DNA of 64,000 bases. Origin: Branchinecta lynchi. Taxonomy: Eukaryota > Arthropoda > Branchiopoda > Anostraca > Branchinectidae. The stretch lies in assembly GCA_023053575.1 (NCBI GenBank), contig JAKZAP010000012.1, forward strand, positions 11,160,230-11,224,229, written 5' to 3'. Made by a program: the position numbers and the translations under genes. Below the pieces are notes generated by a model. That model was given only the letters and a program-made list of their open reading frames with translations, was not told the origin of the DNA and did no database searches. Of this stretch, positions 42,770-53,526 are shown piece by piece; position 1 is the stretch's first letter, and each line of letters begins with the position of its first letter.

Positions 42770-43140
42770 AAATAGTTTTAAAAGGGTGGTGGATTTTGAT
42801 ACTTGATTAAAAATATTAGTGACATTGGAATCCCATTTTAGGTCAGCTTTTAGTAGAAGTAGAAATAGTTTTAAAAGGGTGGTGGATTTTGATACTTGAT
42901 TAAAAATATTAGTGACATTGGAATCCCATTTTAGGTCAGCTTTTAGGAGAAATAGAAATAGTTTTAAAAGGGTGGAGGATTTTGATACTTGATTCAAAAT
43001 ATTAGTGACATTGGAATCCCATTTTAGGTCAGCTTTTAGTAGAAATAGAAATAGTTTTAAAAGGGTGGTGGATTATGATACTTGATTAAAAATATTAGTG
43101 ACATTGGAATCCCATTTTAGGTCAGCTTTTAGTAGGCTAC
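42770..43140. repeat. 93-bp minisatellite, four copies
   Basis: Units start at 42770, 42863, 42956 and 43049, exactly 93 bases apart, with very few differences: AAATAGTTTTAAAAGGGTGGTGGATTTTGATACTTGATTAAAAATATTAGTGACATTGGAATCCC... . Because 93 is 31 codons, the minus strand stays open through three units and shows a 31-residue repeat. In the fourth unit a T-to-A change creates a stop (TCATAA). High copy similarity suggests recent expansion. Confidence 0.93.
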
Positions 43141-43905
43141 TACCCTAATAATTTAGTTTATATTACCAAGATTTAAAGAGGAATAGGATAGTTGAAAGAA
43201 GGAGTAGATTAGGAAGTTGATTGACAATTGACAATTTTCGGTGCTCACTTTCATGTCTACCTATACAACTTCTTCTGTTATATCGTCGGTGATACTCATA
43301 GCCGAACGTATTTTAGTATAATTTAAATATTATGTGGAGTTGGAAATGTTTTATAGTTGTTTATAGTGGGAAATATTTATATTTTGTCTCTTTCTTCTTT
43401 TTTTTCCCCCTTACATATATGGTATGGTAAAATCTTTCTGTTTTTTTTCGTAATTTACAGTACTTTGGTTGGGAGTAGAATTTTAATGTATGGTTGTGAA
43501 GGTATGAGGTTTGTAGGACAGGAAAAAGTAGAAATAAAATCAAAGCAAAAGTCCTAGGGGGGAAGAATAGAAAATGCAATACGGGATTATTTTCAAAAGT
43601 TAAGTGACGTAAATAGTTAAAAGTGGGTAAAAATAGATTAAATTAACGTCACTGAGATATGGAGGAGTAGCCACCAAAAGTACGAAATGTGATTTTTTTA
43701 GGTAATATATAAAAATTAGCCGAACTTTAATGTTTCTAAGGCACTGCTTAAGTGCTAAGACATCGTCGCTGAAGTCTATTCATCATTAACGAAAATAAAG
43801 TTGGTCCTAGGATTGTTCCTTTTGTCCACCATAAATTATAAGGAGGGGTCAGGAAAGACGTTATTATCATAGACAAACTTTAAAATCTGCAACAGCCAAG
43901 AAGAG
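43141..43905. other. Unassigned stretch
   Basis: Poly-T rich around 43390-43450. No gene or repeat recognised. Confidence 0.4.
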
Positions 43906-44240
43906 TGTGTTTAAACCTTAACCGAAAAGGGATGAAATAGGACAATCTAGATATCCATGACACTTAAATAGGCTTGAAGACCCAATGAAAATGAGTTACT
44001 TCGTTGCTCAGCTATTCACGAACAATCGATTTTCAAATAGTGGAATTTCCCACGAAAACGATTTATGAAAAGCAAGTGTTCACGCAGCGAGCCACCTTCC
44101 CCGATCTGATCACTGACCACTGAAAAACCGCGTTAATTGAGATTCAAATTTTCCATGTTATAGTAGAATGTTGCGTTGTGAGGACGGCCGTAGTTATTAT
44201 TAACGTCATACAACGAAGTGAAAAACAAATCCCTTAACAA
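43906..44240 (-). repeat. Dispersed repeat R4, full span, minus orientation
   Basis: TTAACCGAAAAGGGATGA...CTTAAATAGGCTTGAAGAC...GAAAATGAGTTACTTCGTTG through GATTCAAATTTTCCATGTTATAGTAGAAT..TGCGTTGTGAGGACGGCCGTAG...AACGTCATA is the reverse of 44936-45290 and of the R4 that hosts HLB at 33090. It is an uninterrupted empty-site copy. Confidence 0.75.
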
Positions 44241-44478
44241 TCAAAGTAATGCAGTGTAGTCAATTAAATGATGCACAAATAAGTTGGCTTTTTAGTTAAA
44301 CGTTAAGAGTGTAAAGTCTGAGAGCACAGTAAAGATCGGCGCGAAAAAGTTGATTCAAAGCAGTAAACCGTGCTTCGCTTCTCGTCCATCTCTGGTAAAT
44401 TTGGGCCTTTCTTTATACAGGGCGAATCTGTCAGCGATGCGTCATAAATATTTTGTGAAGACGGCAGTAATTATCCTG

Positions 44479-44782
44479 AGCGTGTTCCACCCTTCTAACA
44501 ATAGTTACTATTAGTTACTATTTCCGGTCCATCCTCACGAAAAGTTACTACGCTGACCGTTCCAACCTTGTCGGAATAGTAACTAATAGTTACTTTTTGC
44601 TTACCATGCTCGGGAGCGTAGTAAGCGTAGTTACTACACATCTCTGTAACGTGATTGGTCGGATTCGCCTCTGGCGTGAGATCCTGCTGGAAAATAGAAA
44701 AATCGTTCCAGCCTTGACGGCAAAAAGCCAGAATTCGTGACGTCATGCGTAGTAACTACGGTAAGTAGGGTGGAACACGCTC
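44479..44782. mobile_element. MITE with perfect 16-bp inverted ends GAGCGTGTTCCACCCT (copy 2)
   Basis: The ends GAGCGTGTTCCACCCT and AGGGTGGAACACGCTC are perfect complements. The body matches 21905-22205, including repeated ATAGTTACTA/TAGTAACTA words and GACGTCATGCGTAGTAACTACGG. A target duplication is not evident, at most CT. Confidence 0.87.
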
Positions 44783-44935
44783 CTTGACTCACGTGAGCTT
44801 GTTCGATGCAAAGGTAAAGGCAAAACATTTAAAGTTTAACTTAAAAGCCAACTCAATTTCTTGTCATGTCATGTCATTGAACACACTGAATTATTGGAGT
44901 CTGCTTAGAGATTTTTCCATTTTCCACGATCTGCT

Positions 44936-45290
44936 CTAATAGTGACGTTGGGAATGTCTACGGCCGTCCCCACAAACCAAATTCTACTACGACGTGGACA
45001 AGTTCAATCTAAATACAAAGGCCAATTTTGTGTAGCCGACAGTGTGCCAGGTGGACTACTCACTGCGTGTGCACAAATTTTTCATAAATCATGCTCGTCA
45101 AGCATACAGTACAGGTACAAGCGCATAGAGTTACCACAAATCCGTCAGATAAATTCTAAAATACGGAAATCGATTATTGCGAATAGTGGAGCAACGAAGT
45201 AACGCATTTTCATCGGGCCTTCAAGTCCATTTGACTAAAAAAGTGATAGTTAACTAGAATATCTTCTCTAAGCCCTTTTCGGTTAAACTT
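44936..45290 (+). repeat. Dispersed repeat R4, full span, plus orientation
   Basis: CTAATAGTGACGTTGGGAATGTCTACGGCCGTCCCCACAA...TTCTACTACGACGTGGACAA...ATCGATTATTGCGAATAGTGGAGCAACG...CCTTCAAGTC...AGTTAACTAGA. Serves as an empty-site reference for the HLB insertion at 33090. Confidence 0.75.
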
Positions 45291-45735
45291 TAAGTATTTC
45301 AGGAAAGACTTAACTATCTTTCCGTGCATCTTAGGGCATTCTTTTGACCTCTAAGCACCTCAAGGCTTTGGTCGCAGTTTCTTCTCCTTGATCATAGACC
45401 GCTAACCCTGTTTCACCTACTTAGCAACCAATCCGTATCGCTATTGCCACAAAAGAAGATCTCGCAGGTCGTAAATGGTTATTGCGAAAACGTGTCCTTC
45501 ATCCCACCAGGATAAAACGGACTCGGCTGTCTGGTTAGAATTCCTCGGAATCCCCAGTAACTCGACTTTTCCCGAGATGATGGGTCTGAAATTATAATGT
45601 TAATATTTCTTCGTTTTGCCCCGACCTTCGTTGAAAAGATGGTGTCTGGAATTGAGGCGGTAGGGAGACAAACCTGTGGCGACATCAGTGAGTGTTGCTG
45701 GACGTTCTCGTTTCTTTTGTTTAGGCCTAAGGTTT
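45291..45735. other. Unassigned stretch
   Basis: Nothing recognised. Confidence 0.4.
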
Positions 45736-45739
45736 AACC

Positions 45740-45860
45740 AAATCGGCCTGGGAGATGATTGTCTAGTTAACTACCCCTTGCTCACTTAAATAGGCTTGAA
45801 GACGCGATGAAAATGCGTTAATTCGTTGTTCCGCCATTTATGTAATCGATTTTTACCTAA
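45740..45860 (-). repeat. Dispersed repeat R4, end fragment
   Basis: GATTGTCTAGTTAACTACCCCTTGCTCACTTAAATAGGCTTGAAGACGCGATGAAAATGCGTTAATTCGTTG...AATCGATTTTT corresponds to the right half of R4 reversed. Confidence 0.7.
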
Positions 45861-46135
45861 TGAACCTTTGCTTTCGGGGTGTTCAAGGTTTTTATTACAC
45901 TCTGTATAAAATCTTAATAAATATAGGGTCAAGCCGGAGAGTGGAGACAGAAAGTCGATTGACAAAAACCTCTATGTGCCTGATCTTTATTTGAAGTACT
46001 TGGCAACTACAATGGTAAAGGATTGCCGAAAAATAAATCTTGTTGAGTCAAACGCAACAGTGGCCTTTTTTTCAGAAGTCGTTTTTTTTTGGGGGGGGGA
46101 GGGGAAGTGACCTTCCAGTCTGGAATTGAACATTT

Positions 46136-46255
46136 CCTGACCGTTGCTTCAGTAGCCGTTGACATGCACGCTTTTGTTGAAATTCAGATTCTCCGCGTCT
46201 GGATGAATTTGCCAGCAGTGCATATTCTGAACGTCACTACTAGAGCCCTAGATGA
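46136..46255 (+). repeat. Dispersed repeat R5 (copy 3), broken by HLB
   Basis: GAAATTCAGATTCTCCGCGTCTGGATGAATTTG...GTGCATATTCTGAACGTCACTACTAG.GCCCTAGATGA matches 1275-1360. HLB begins directly after it. Confidence 0.55.
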
Positions 46256-46440
46256 ACAAGACCAAAGGTTTCCATGGGATCCCACTAATTTAATATTCGA
46301 TCCAGACAATTGCGGCTTGTAGATATCCGGTCTTCGCCAGACTACTTGATTATTTTTAGTATTAACATTTATAAACAGATTAATGCCACTGGCTAGTCAC
46401 CTGAAAAACCAGGCTCAGCTGTTTACTCCTTTTCAGCATG
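46256..46440 (+). mobile_element. HLB element, 5' end only
   Basis: AACAAGACCAAAGGTTTCCATGGGATCCCACTAATTTAATATTCGATCCAGACAATTGCGGCTTGTAGATATCCGGTCTTCGCCAGAC is followed by an HLB-like stretch to TCAGCATGT, then R6 text. Confidence 0.75.
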
Positions 46441-46580
46441 TATGTTTACATATTCTTTGAGCCCAAGCTGACTTTGAAAAATTTATTCAAACAATGTTTA
46501 CAACGGATACGTCAGCTATGATTCTTCATCAGCGATATTTCGGCCCTTCTTGGCAAGGGTCCTCGTCAGGCTGTCAATAG
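46441..46580. repeat. R6 foldback family copy
   Basis: CATATTCTTTGAGCCCAAGCTGACTTTGAAAAATTTATTCAAACAATGTTTACAACGGATACGTCAGCTATGATTC and CCCTTCTTGGCAAGGGTCCTCGTCAGGCT match the R6 copies at 35715 and 7545. Confidence 0.65.
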
Positions 46581-46689
46581 TGTCAATCCTCTGGTTCAAC
46601 TTCGGGGAAGGAAACAAACCTGTAATCTAATTAAACCTCTAATCTAAACCTGTAATGTAATCATCTTCAAACAAAAAAAACGATTCCGT

Positions 46690-46985
46690 GATCACCCCCC
46701 CCCCCCCCCCTCTAACTACCAGATCATGGCCGTCCATCCCGCTAAGCTCCACCTAACCCTTCCAGGCCAAGTGTGCGACAAGATAACCGATACTCCCCCT
46801 CCCCCCCCCTCCAACTCCACCCCACTGTTGCTAACTGTCAAGTTTCATCCACATCAGATCACTCGTTTGAGTTATGTCTCGCTCGTGTCTCAAGATCCGA
46901 ATCTATGCGGAAGTACCGTAACTCGCGATCAGTGTACTGACAAGACCGACCGACGGAAAAACGATTGTTTTATGGCACTTGGACT
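46690..46985 (+). mobile_element. HLA element, internal and 3' fragment
   Basis: Has poly-C tracts, CCTCCAACTCC, AAGTTTCATCCACATCAGATCACTCGTT and GACCGACCGACGGAAAAACGATTGTTTTATGGCACTTGGACTG, then stops after the first hairpin arm. Confidence 0.65.
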
Positions 46986-47194
46986 GAAGACTGCAGACGC
47001 CACACAAAGGATCTTGTATAGCAGACGGAAGCAAGTAATCATATGTGTCCACTGGGGATCTTTTGTGTTGGTACATCCGAGAATGAAATGAGTCCCAGTT
47101 GCTGCTTTGTAGCATCGTGCAACGGAATGGAAAGTTTAGGGCCATCTTTCACCACTGCCTTTCCGGAGCCAATTGCTTTAACTCTTTGTGACAA

Positions 47195-47330
47195 GAATCG
47201 GAAGTTTGCATGCTAGAATTCCTGCCAGGGTTTTTGGTACCATCATCAGCTCCTTACGGAACGTTTGAGATTTGTTCAACTTTGTGATGAAAGTGTTTCC
47301 GCTCGGTGAACTTAATGGTCTGTCCATGCC
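47195..47330 (+). repeat. Dispersed repeat ending in a conserved PYG peptide (copy 2)
   Basis: In the frame aligned with 470-600 it reads LEFLPGFLVPSSAPYGTFE then ICSTL and a stop. An upstream in-frame stop at about 47188 shows this copy alone is not a long ORF. Confidence 0.5.
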
Positions 47331-47364
47331 CTGATTCTTGGACAGTCTTAGTTTAGCGGAGCGT

Positions 47365-47745
47365 TCAAACCGCAATAAAGCGTGTTTTCGCATTTGCTAT
47401 GTAGATAGAAATGTTGTCTCCACAGGGAATAGTTTGCGCGTCTGGACCAGGGAGTCCAGTTGCCGTTTCTATGCATACTGCTTCAGAGTGTTCCATCGAA
47501 TACCATATGTCCACCGCCACCCAGAAAATCTTGCGTCCTCAAAAAGATATTTGGGTCAGTGGATATTTCAAACCACAATAAAGCGTGTTTCGCATTTGTT
47601 ATGTAGATAGAAATGTTGTCTCCATAGGAATAGTTTGGGCGTGTGGACCAGGGAGTCCAGTTGCCGTTTCTATGCATTGTGCTTCAAAGTGTTCCATCGA
47701 TACCATATGTCCACCGCCACCCAGAAAATCCTGCGTCGCGGCAAC
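47365..47745. repeat. Direct duplication, about 205-bp unit
   Basis: AATAAAGCGTGTTT(T)CGCATTTG.TATGTAGATAGAAATGTTGTCTCCA.AGG and GACCAGGGAGTCCAGTTGCCGTTTCTATGCAT...CCATATGTCCACCGCCACCCAGAAAATC occur at 47371-47530 and again at 47576-47731. Confidence 0.85.
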
Positions 47746-48360
47746 GGCGCACTTTCCCCGCCAACAAAGAATAGAGCCTGTGTGAAACTAGCTGCAGTGC
47801 ATCAGCTGAGAATATTCTTATATTTGTTTGGCAAATTAAAGCAAGCGCCGCATGCGATTTTTTTTCATCAGAAGGATTATTTGTGCCAGTGGGTAGGGTC
47901 AAATACTCCGGTAGGTCTATCGCTACCGTATGTTCACCACCAACCAATCAGAACCCATCGCTATAGACCACCGAAGTGAAGTTCGACAATTACGAATCCG
48001 GCGTTACGAATCCGGAAGAAGCAATCGTAGCGCAGATTGCTCGTTATAATTTAATAATAATAAGCTTTTATTCCGCCAAAAAGACGAGTTTAAAAAAATA
48101 AATCGACAGCAACTAAACATCGGCATCATAAACACAATCGTAACAAACCACTATGTAACTAATGAACAAAATCTATCTCGAACAAAAAAACTAACGTGAA
48201 TAATCTTTTCACTGAACTTTTAAAAGTTCACTTTCAGCGTGTAATTTTAACAGAAACTAAAATATTTAAGAAACTAAATAGAAACTAAAATAACTATACT
48301 TGAGCAAGATGGTGGTTGAGTTCCTGATACCGGGCAGACAGCTTATCTTCCTTACTTCTC
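47746..48360. other. Unassigned stretch with a retro-type tail at about 48046-48080
   Basis: TTAATAATAATAAGCTTTTATTCCGCCAAAAAGAC has the layout simple tail, then TTTATT, seen at other minus-strand LINE ends. No coding trace is attached. Confidence 0.35.
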
Positions 48361-48480
48361 GCAACAACAATAGGGTCTTTCAGATTTAGATCTCGCATCA
48401 TTCTGCATTAGATCTCGCATCATTCGCAACAACAATAGGGTCTTTCAGATTTAGATCTCGCATCATTCGCATCATTCTGG
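48361..48480. repeat. Local tandem duplication
   Basis: GCAACAACAATAGGGTCTTTCAGATTTAGATCTCGCATCATTC occurs at about 48360 and 48425, with extra ATTAGATCTCGCATCATTC copies between. Confidence 0.85.
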
Positions 48481-49141
48481 ACTCAATTTGTCAGTTGAGT
48501 CCCACCCTTGGGCTATGACTCTGCAACAGTAGGTTGTATATGTTGTTGGTTGTTGTGATCGTTCTTTTTTGTTGTTGTCAGAGGAATTAATGTTTTCCGT
48601 TTCTTCTTTTTTTTGCTTTGGCCTTTGTTGTGCTCCATCTGTTTTTAATTGATGGTTAATAAATGCACTCATTCACTCAATTATATGAACATATGCAACA
48701 GAATAGAATACTGCCTGGAAGCAGGAAGCAAACAAGATCATGACACAACAGTGGATAGAACCAGTAGTGCTTATACCTGTTGATTGCAGGCTTTTATTTA
48801 AAGTTTTGACATTTCAGGCTGTTTCAACGAATATTGGGAAAAATAGAATGATTCTGATTCTGATAATCAGCCCCGTGTGGGCCATACACTGATTTTTACA
48901 AGCACGACATGTAAATATAATAGCACATAGCAAACTAATATAATACGACACAAAAAAGGATTTACCTCCTGTTTAAATTTCTCCTTACGTAATCCCCCAC
49001 CAGTTTTATTACTTATTAGTATTAATTTCCGTGACACGGGGATGTGAACTGGTTAGATGAATTTGCCTTCGGGCGGGCTACTGTTCCCATGGCCGGCTTC
49101 TACCAGACTATTGTAGTGGTTTGCGAACTCTGTTCACAAGC
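48481..49141. other. Mostly unassigned; (GATTCT)n retro-type tail near 48840-48870
   Basis: GGGAAAAATAGAATGATTCTGATTCTGATAATC on the plus strand could be a LINE 3' end. Body not recognised. Confidence 0.35.
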
Positions 49142-49214
49142 CCCTCGGTAGCTCAAATGGTAGAGCGCCTGCCTTGTAAGCAGAGGGTCCTGGGTTCAAA
49201 TACCGGCTGAGGAG
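49142..49214 (+). tRNA. tRNA-Thr(TGT)-like gene, possibly a pseudogene
   Basis: Cloverleaf: acceptor CCCTCGG (49142-49148) with CTGAGGA (49207-49213), six pairs including a G-T wobble and one C-A mismatch at the tip. D arm GCTC/GAGC, with A box TAGCTCAAATGG. Anticodon stem CCTGC/GCAGA (last pair open), loop CTTGTAA giving anticodon TGT, which reads ACA (Thr). T arm CTGGG/ACCGG with loop TTCAAAT; the pair next to the loop is broken, so the B box (GGTTCAAATAC) is off consensus. T5 at 49217-49221 could terminate pol III. The mismatches make a decayed or SINE-derived copy quite possible. Confidence 0.6.
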
Positions 49215-51954
49215 CATTTTTGTCTGTCAATTCACAGCTTATAAAATGTAGTTAGTTGATTTCAATATACCGGGGAAGAGCATCCCTGGTCCAAATTGAT
49301 CCTGTATAGGGACTCCTGGGACTGCCCTAGGAGTGGGTAACACTGTCCTCTGCAGTCAAACAAAGCGGGCATCTGTAATAATCCCTGATTAAGCATCCCT
49401 CTTTCTCGTCCTCTCGAATACCTTTTTTCTAAACCCGAGTGGTAATGAATTTGTTCGGAGCTCGAACCAAAGGTTCAGAGTCTGTGCTGGTAAACCTAAC
49501 TTAAAATAAAATTCCGTACTAAATGGTCGCTTTGATAATTTGTAATAATTTAGGGTTCAGACGTTTGAATTGCCCCATGCGAACTGTATCTCCTGGTCAC
49601 TAGCAAGTTCGAACTGTTTCAATAACTGGGAGTGGTCCTCGGGGCTGATCCCGGTTCCAAGCAAATTTTATTTATTTATTTATTTATGACCCGCTTTTTG
49701 CGTAACAGCGGAGTATGAATAAAATACAAAAAATGACGCTCAAGCACGGTCTAGCATGGCTATTTAACCTGAAACGGCCAAAATTTCGGTCCTCCTATCT
49801 CTAGCAGTTCTTTATGCTACTCTTAGCAGCGTATCCTGAGATAATCTAATAATTTTTTATCCAAAACCTTAGTATTGTTAGGATTGTGACCCTGTTGTTA
49901 GGTAGCGTTGGTAACCAGGTAAGTAGAACGACCTTTATTCTTGAGTCCAGACATAAAAACCCTGAAAGAGGAACACAAACATATTATTTATACCTCTTCC
50001 AGTTTCATCGCTTCACAACATAAATATCTAATCCTATTTACATTCACTTAAACCAGTATCCGAATTATAACTTATTAAATATACTAGCCTATCCGGGTTT
50101 CTCAATGCTTATTTGTTGTTGTTGTTTTGTGTTGTTTATTGGAGCTTCCAGAATTTCTTCTCTATGCTCCAGAATCCTTATTCTTGACTTTGTCTCCAAC
50201 CTTAAAATGACAAATTCTTGATTAATTTACCCTGACCCCCTCACCATCACACAACCATGCTTCGTCACAATAACTAATCTACCACTTATAAACAGTCTAC
50301 TATACATAAACAGTCAATTAATCTAATACCCTGTTATAATTTAAAATCAATATCATTATAAAACTAAAACAACACTATTAATAGTCAAAAAATGTCAAAA
50401 AGTGTATAAAAACAAAAACAAAAAAACCAACAAATATAAACATCGCTCTCCCTACGAATTGAAGGACGTCCTACCGTCGTTAGGAAATCCTTCATCGTAG
50501 TGGCAAACATTACTTTCAAACAATTTACAAAAAACTACTATACACTTTTATCTTATATATAACAAAACAATAAAAACATTTTTAACATAACTTCTTTCCA
50601 CTTCTGTAATTACTTTTCTTCGTCTTCTTCTGCGGATCATTCGGATATTGGTAATTGTCACTAACTAAATACACATTGATGGCGGGGCATATTTGAAATA
50701 ACATAAATGTTTGTTGTTTTACAACAAGTATCTGCAACAGCCTAGATTTTTTTCATTGCGAATAGGCCTAGTTCTCCTCTAACTGCCTGGGGATGAGTCT
50801 TGCCATGTGCCAGAATGCATCTTGTAAAGTGCCAAAACGTACTTTAAGGCGCTACGAATTTGCGTGTCGTCCATTGGTTGATTTGTTTGTTCGATTGGTA
50901 CTCTGATACGGTGACACCTAGCGTCGTAGCTATGGGCCTCATGGTAGCACGGCTCAAACACCGTTATCACTTACAGATGGTGCGTGTGTCAAGGAGCAAA
51001 AATAGTTTAGTCGGCATAGACTTAAACGTGAGATATAAACAAATGGAAGTTAAAGAAAGACATTGAATGATTCGGATAAATATCGGACATGGAAATTAAA
51101 CACAAATTGGAAACTGGACAACTAATTGTGTTCCGAGAGCAACACTTTGTCGTGTTTTTTTTGTGTTTTTTTTTCTTAGTACTCCGATTTGCGCCTATTC
51201 TCAGAAAGTGGTAAGGCTCTAAACTGTGCGGTTTTTACGGAAAGTGTGGACTTTAGACCGGATGGATGAATATGACATAAAATTTTGGAAAGATCCGTAG
51301 AACTCTTGCCTGGGGCCAAAAAGGTTGGTTTTTGCTTGTAATTGATCCACAGCCTACAGTGTGCGAACTCAAGTGGAGCTGTATAGCCTATGTCAGAGAG
51401 GACTATCTGAAGTTATGCAGCCAAGCTTTCGTTTCATCAAACCATGTTTCTGCTTTCGAGTGGAAAGCTCCGATCTAGCAGGCAAGCAGACAAGCACCAG
51501 CTTTAAACTGAAGATCGACTAAAAATCTATATGTGGCAGTTCTCTGACCCTGCCAGTACATCTTCTTTGAGTGATGAAAAGAAAAATTTACAGAATAAAA
51601 AAAGTGTCATTTTCCCACGGGTCCGAAAGTGCTTCCATCTATTGTTTCTACCCGTTTGTGTTTGTGATTTCAGCTGAGTTTATCACTCCATTTCTTACTC
51701 TTGGGAGTGAGGGAGATAAATGAAATCAGATGGCCCTCTTAAACTTTAAAAGCTCTCTCACTGCTGAAGAAATTAGAGCTTATCCTTTTCTCCTTTCTAA
51801 GTGGTGAAATTAGAAAGTTTGCCTGCGGCGAAAAAGTCAACTTTTGAACTAATACAGATAGAATTCGGTAGACCTCCATGAGCTGTCAAAGTATATGCCA
51901 TCTGTTTTTTTGTACAAAAATTCCTTCATGAAATACAACAGTTTGAAAGTTGGA
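49215..51954. other. Long unassigned stretch
   Basis: The only recognisable item is a minus-strand retro tail at 49665-49720 (TTTATTTATTTATTTATGACCCGCTTTTTGCGTAACAGCGG). Reversed, this has a CCGCTGTTACGC...GCGGGTCATAAATAAA hairpin-plus-tail layout shared with 62420-62460. A small GGAGCTTCCAGAATTTCTTCTCTATGCTCCAGAATCC repeat lies near 50142-50178. No gene recognised. Confidence 0.4.
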
Positions 51955-53520
51955 GGGGTTGACAACTTCAGTAGTGAGGTACACACTGAAACCAAAAATA
52001 GGCCGATCCGAATCGTGAGACATGTAGAGTGCTTGTAAGCAATAGTCGGCTGTTAGGCCATAAACATCTTCGGCGATGAGGGGTTAGCAATATTGGTAGT
52101 TGGTGTACCTGGTAATCTTATTATTTCTTTCCTGTGTATTTGATCGTGAGGACGATTTGGTACCATTTCTATAAAGGGGAGATAGACTTGTAAGTATGAA
52201 TCGGTTGCTCGAAGGGGTTCTTGACGGGCTAGAAACATCTGAAAATTGGTGCACATTTTTTTAACTTTATAAATCAGAGGGTAAGAAAATTAGTCTCCTT
52301 GGTCTATCACTGTAACATGGAGTTAAGTCTTTGAGGGGTTGACAACTTTAGTGGTAGGGTACAAAATGAAACAAAGAATAGGCGGAATCCAATTGTGAGA
52401 CACGTCAGGGACTTTTAACTCGTGTAAGTAACAATTTGCTGTTATACCATAATCATCTTCGGCGGTGAGAGGTTTCCGACCGTGTTAACGCAACGGATAC
52501 AAACGATAATGTAAAACAACGACATAGTTTCGAAATAATTAGTAGAGTGGCATCTATGGTATTTTGATCCTGAAAAGTTACGGATAGCTTCATAATAACA
52601 ACTAGATTATGTAAGATAATGTTCCAAGTTTTCACCAGTCACGATGTCGACGATTGAAAAGGATAAAGTTCAACTGGCTGCAAAATCAATTTAGTCCCTA
52701 CTTCCGATATTCTCTTGTTGTTTTTTTTACTTGAAAGCAAAAATCGACTGTTAGACCATAATCGTTTTCGGCGATGAGGGGCTTGTAACTTTTGCTAGTT
52801 GGTGTACCTATTAATCTTATTCTTTGTTTCTAGTGTATTTGAATTGAAAACAATTTGATACTATGTCTATCACGGGGAGATGGACTTGTAAATAGGAGTC
52901 AGTTGCCAGAAGGGATCCGTAAGGGGCTAGAAACTAGTGCAAATTGGTGCACATTTTTTTTGTATCTCTTTAAATCTGAGTGTATGAAAATGAGTCTCCA
53001 TGGTCAATCACTGTAACTTAGAATTAAGTGTTTGAGGGGCTGACAACTTTAGTGGTAGGGTAAACACTCAAACAAGAATAGGCGGAACCCAACTGTGAGA
53101 CATGTCAGGGACTTGTAACTAACAGTCTGCGATTACACCATAATCATCTTCCGGTCTTCCGAATTTTCCTAGTATGTGTAAAACAACGACACATGTTACG
53201 CAATAATTATTAGAGGTATTTTGGTATTTTGAGCTAAAAAGCTATGGATAGCTTTATAATCCCAACTAGGTTATATAAGATAATGCTCCAAGTTTCCACA
53301 AATCATGATGTCTGCGATTGAAAAGGATAAAGTTCAACTGGTTGCAAAGTCAATTTAGTCCCTACTTCCGATATTCTGTTTGTTTTTTTCTTGTTCAACG
53401 CTGAGGGATAACCATGTGATTTCAGTTTGTGCCATCAGTTCAGAAAAATATTCTTCATGGATTGCAACATACCATTTTGAAAACCTCGATGGGTTGACAA
53501 ATGCAGTATTTAACAGTTAG
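51955..53520. repeat. About 0.7-kb tandem repeat, roughly 2.2 copies
   Basis: GAGGGG.TGACAACTT(T/C)AGT recurs at 51954, 52334 and 53034. CATCTTCGGCG / CGTTTTCGGCGATGAGG.G recurs at 52067 and 52767. GAAAAGGATAAAGTTCAACTGG.TGCAAA.TCAATTTAGTCCCTACTTCCGATATTCT recurs at 52656 and 53321. Offsets of 665-700 bases define the unit. Only unit edges are shared by the 52334 copy. A third copy begins near 53455 (GATGGGTTGACAAATGCAGTA) and is broken by HLA at 53527. Confidence 0.8.
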
Positions 53521-53526
53521 TGAAGA

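Noticed and set aside
49142..49214. Evidence for a bacterial origin from the tRNA-Thr-like sequence
   Set aside because: One tRNA-like sequence cannot outweigh LINEs, MITEs and pol III boxes; no bacterial gene organisation is seen.
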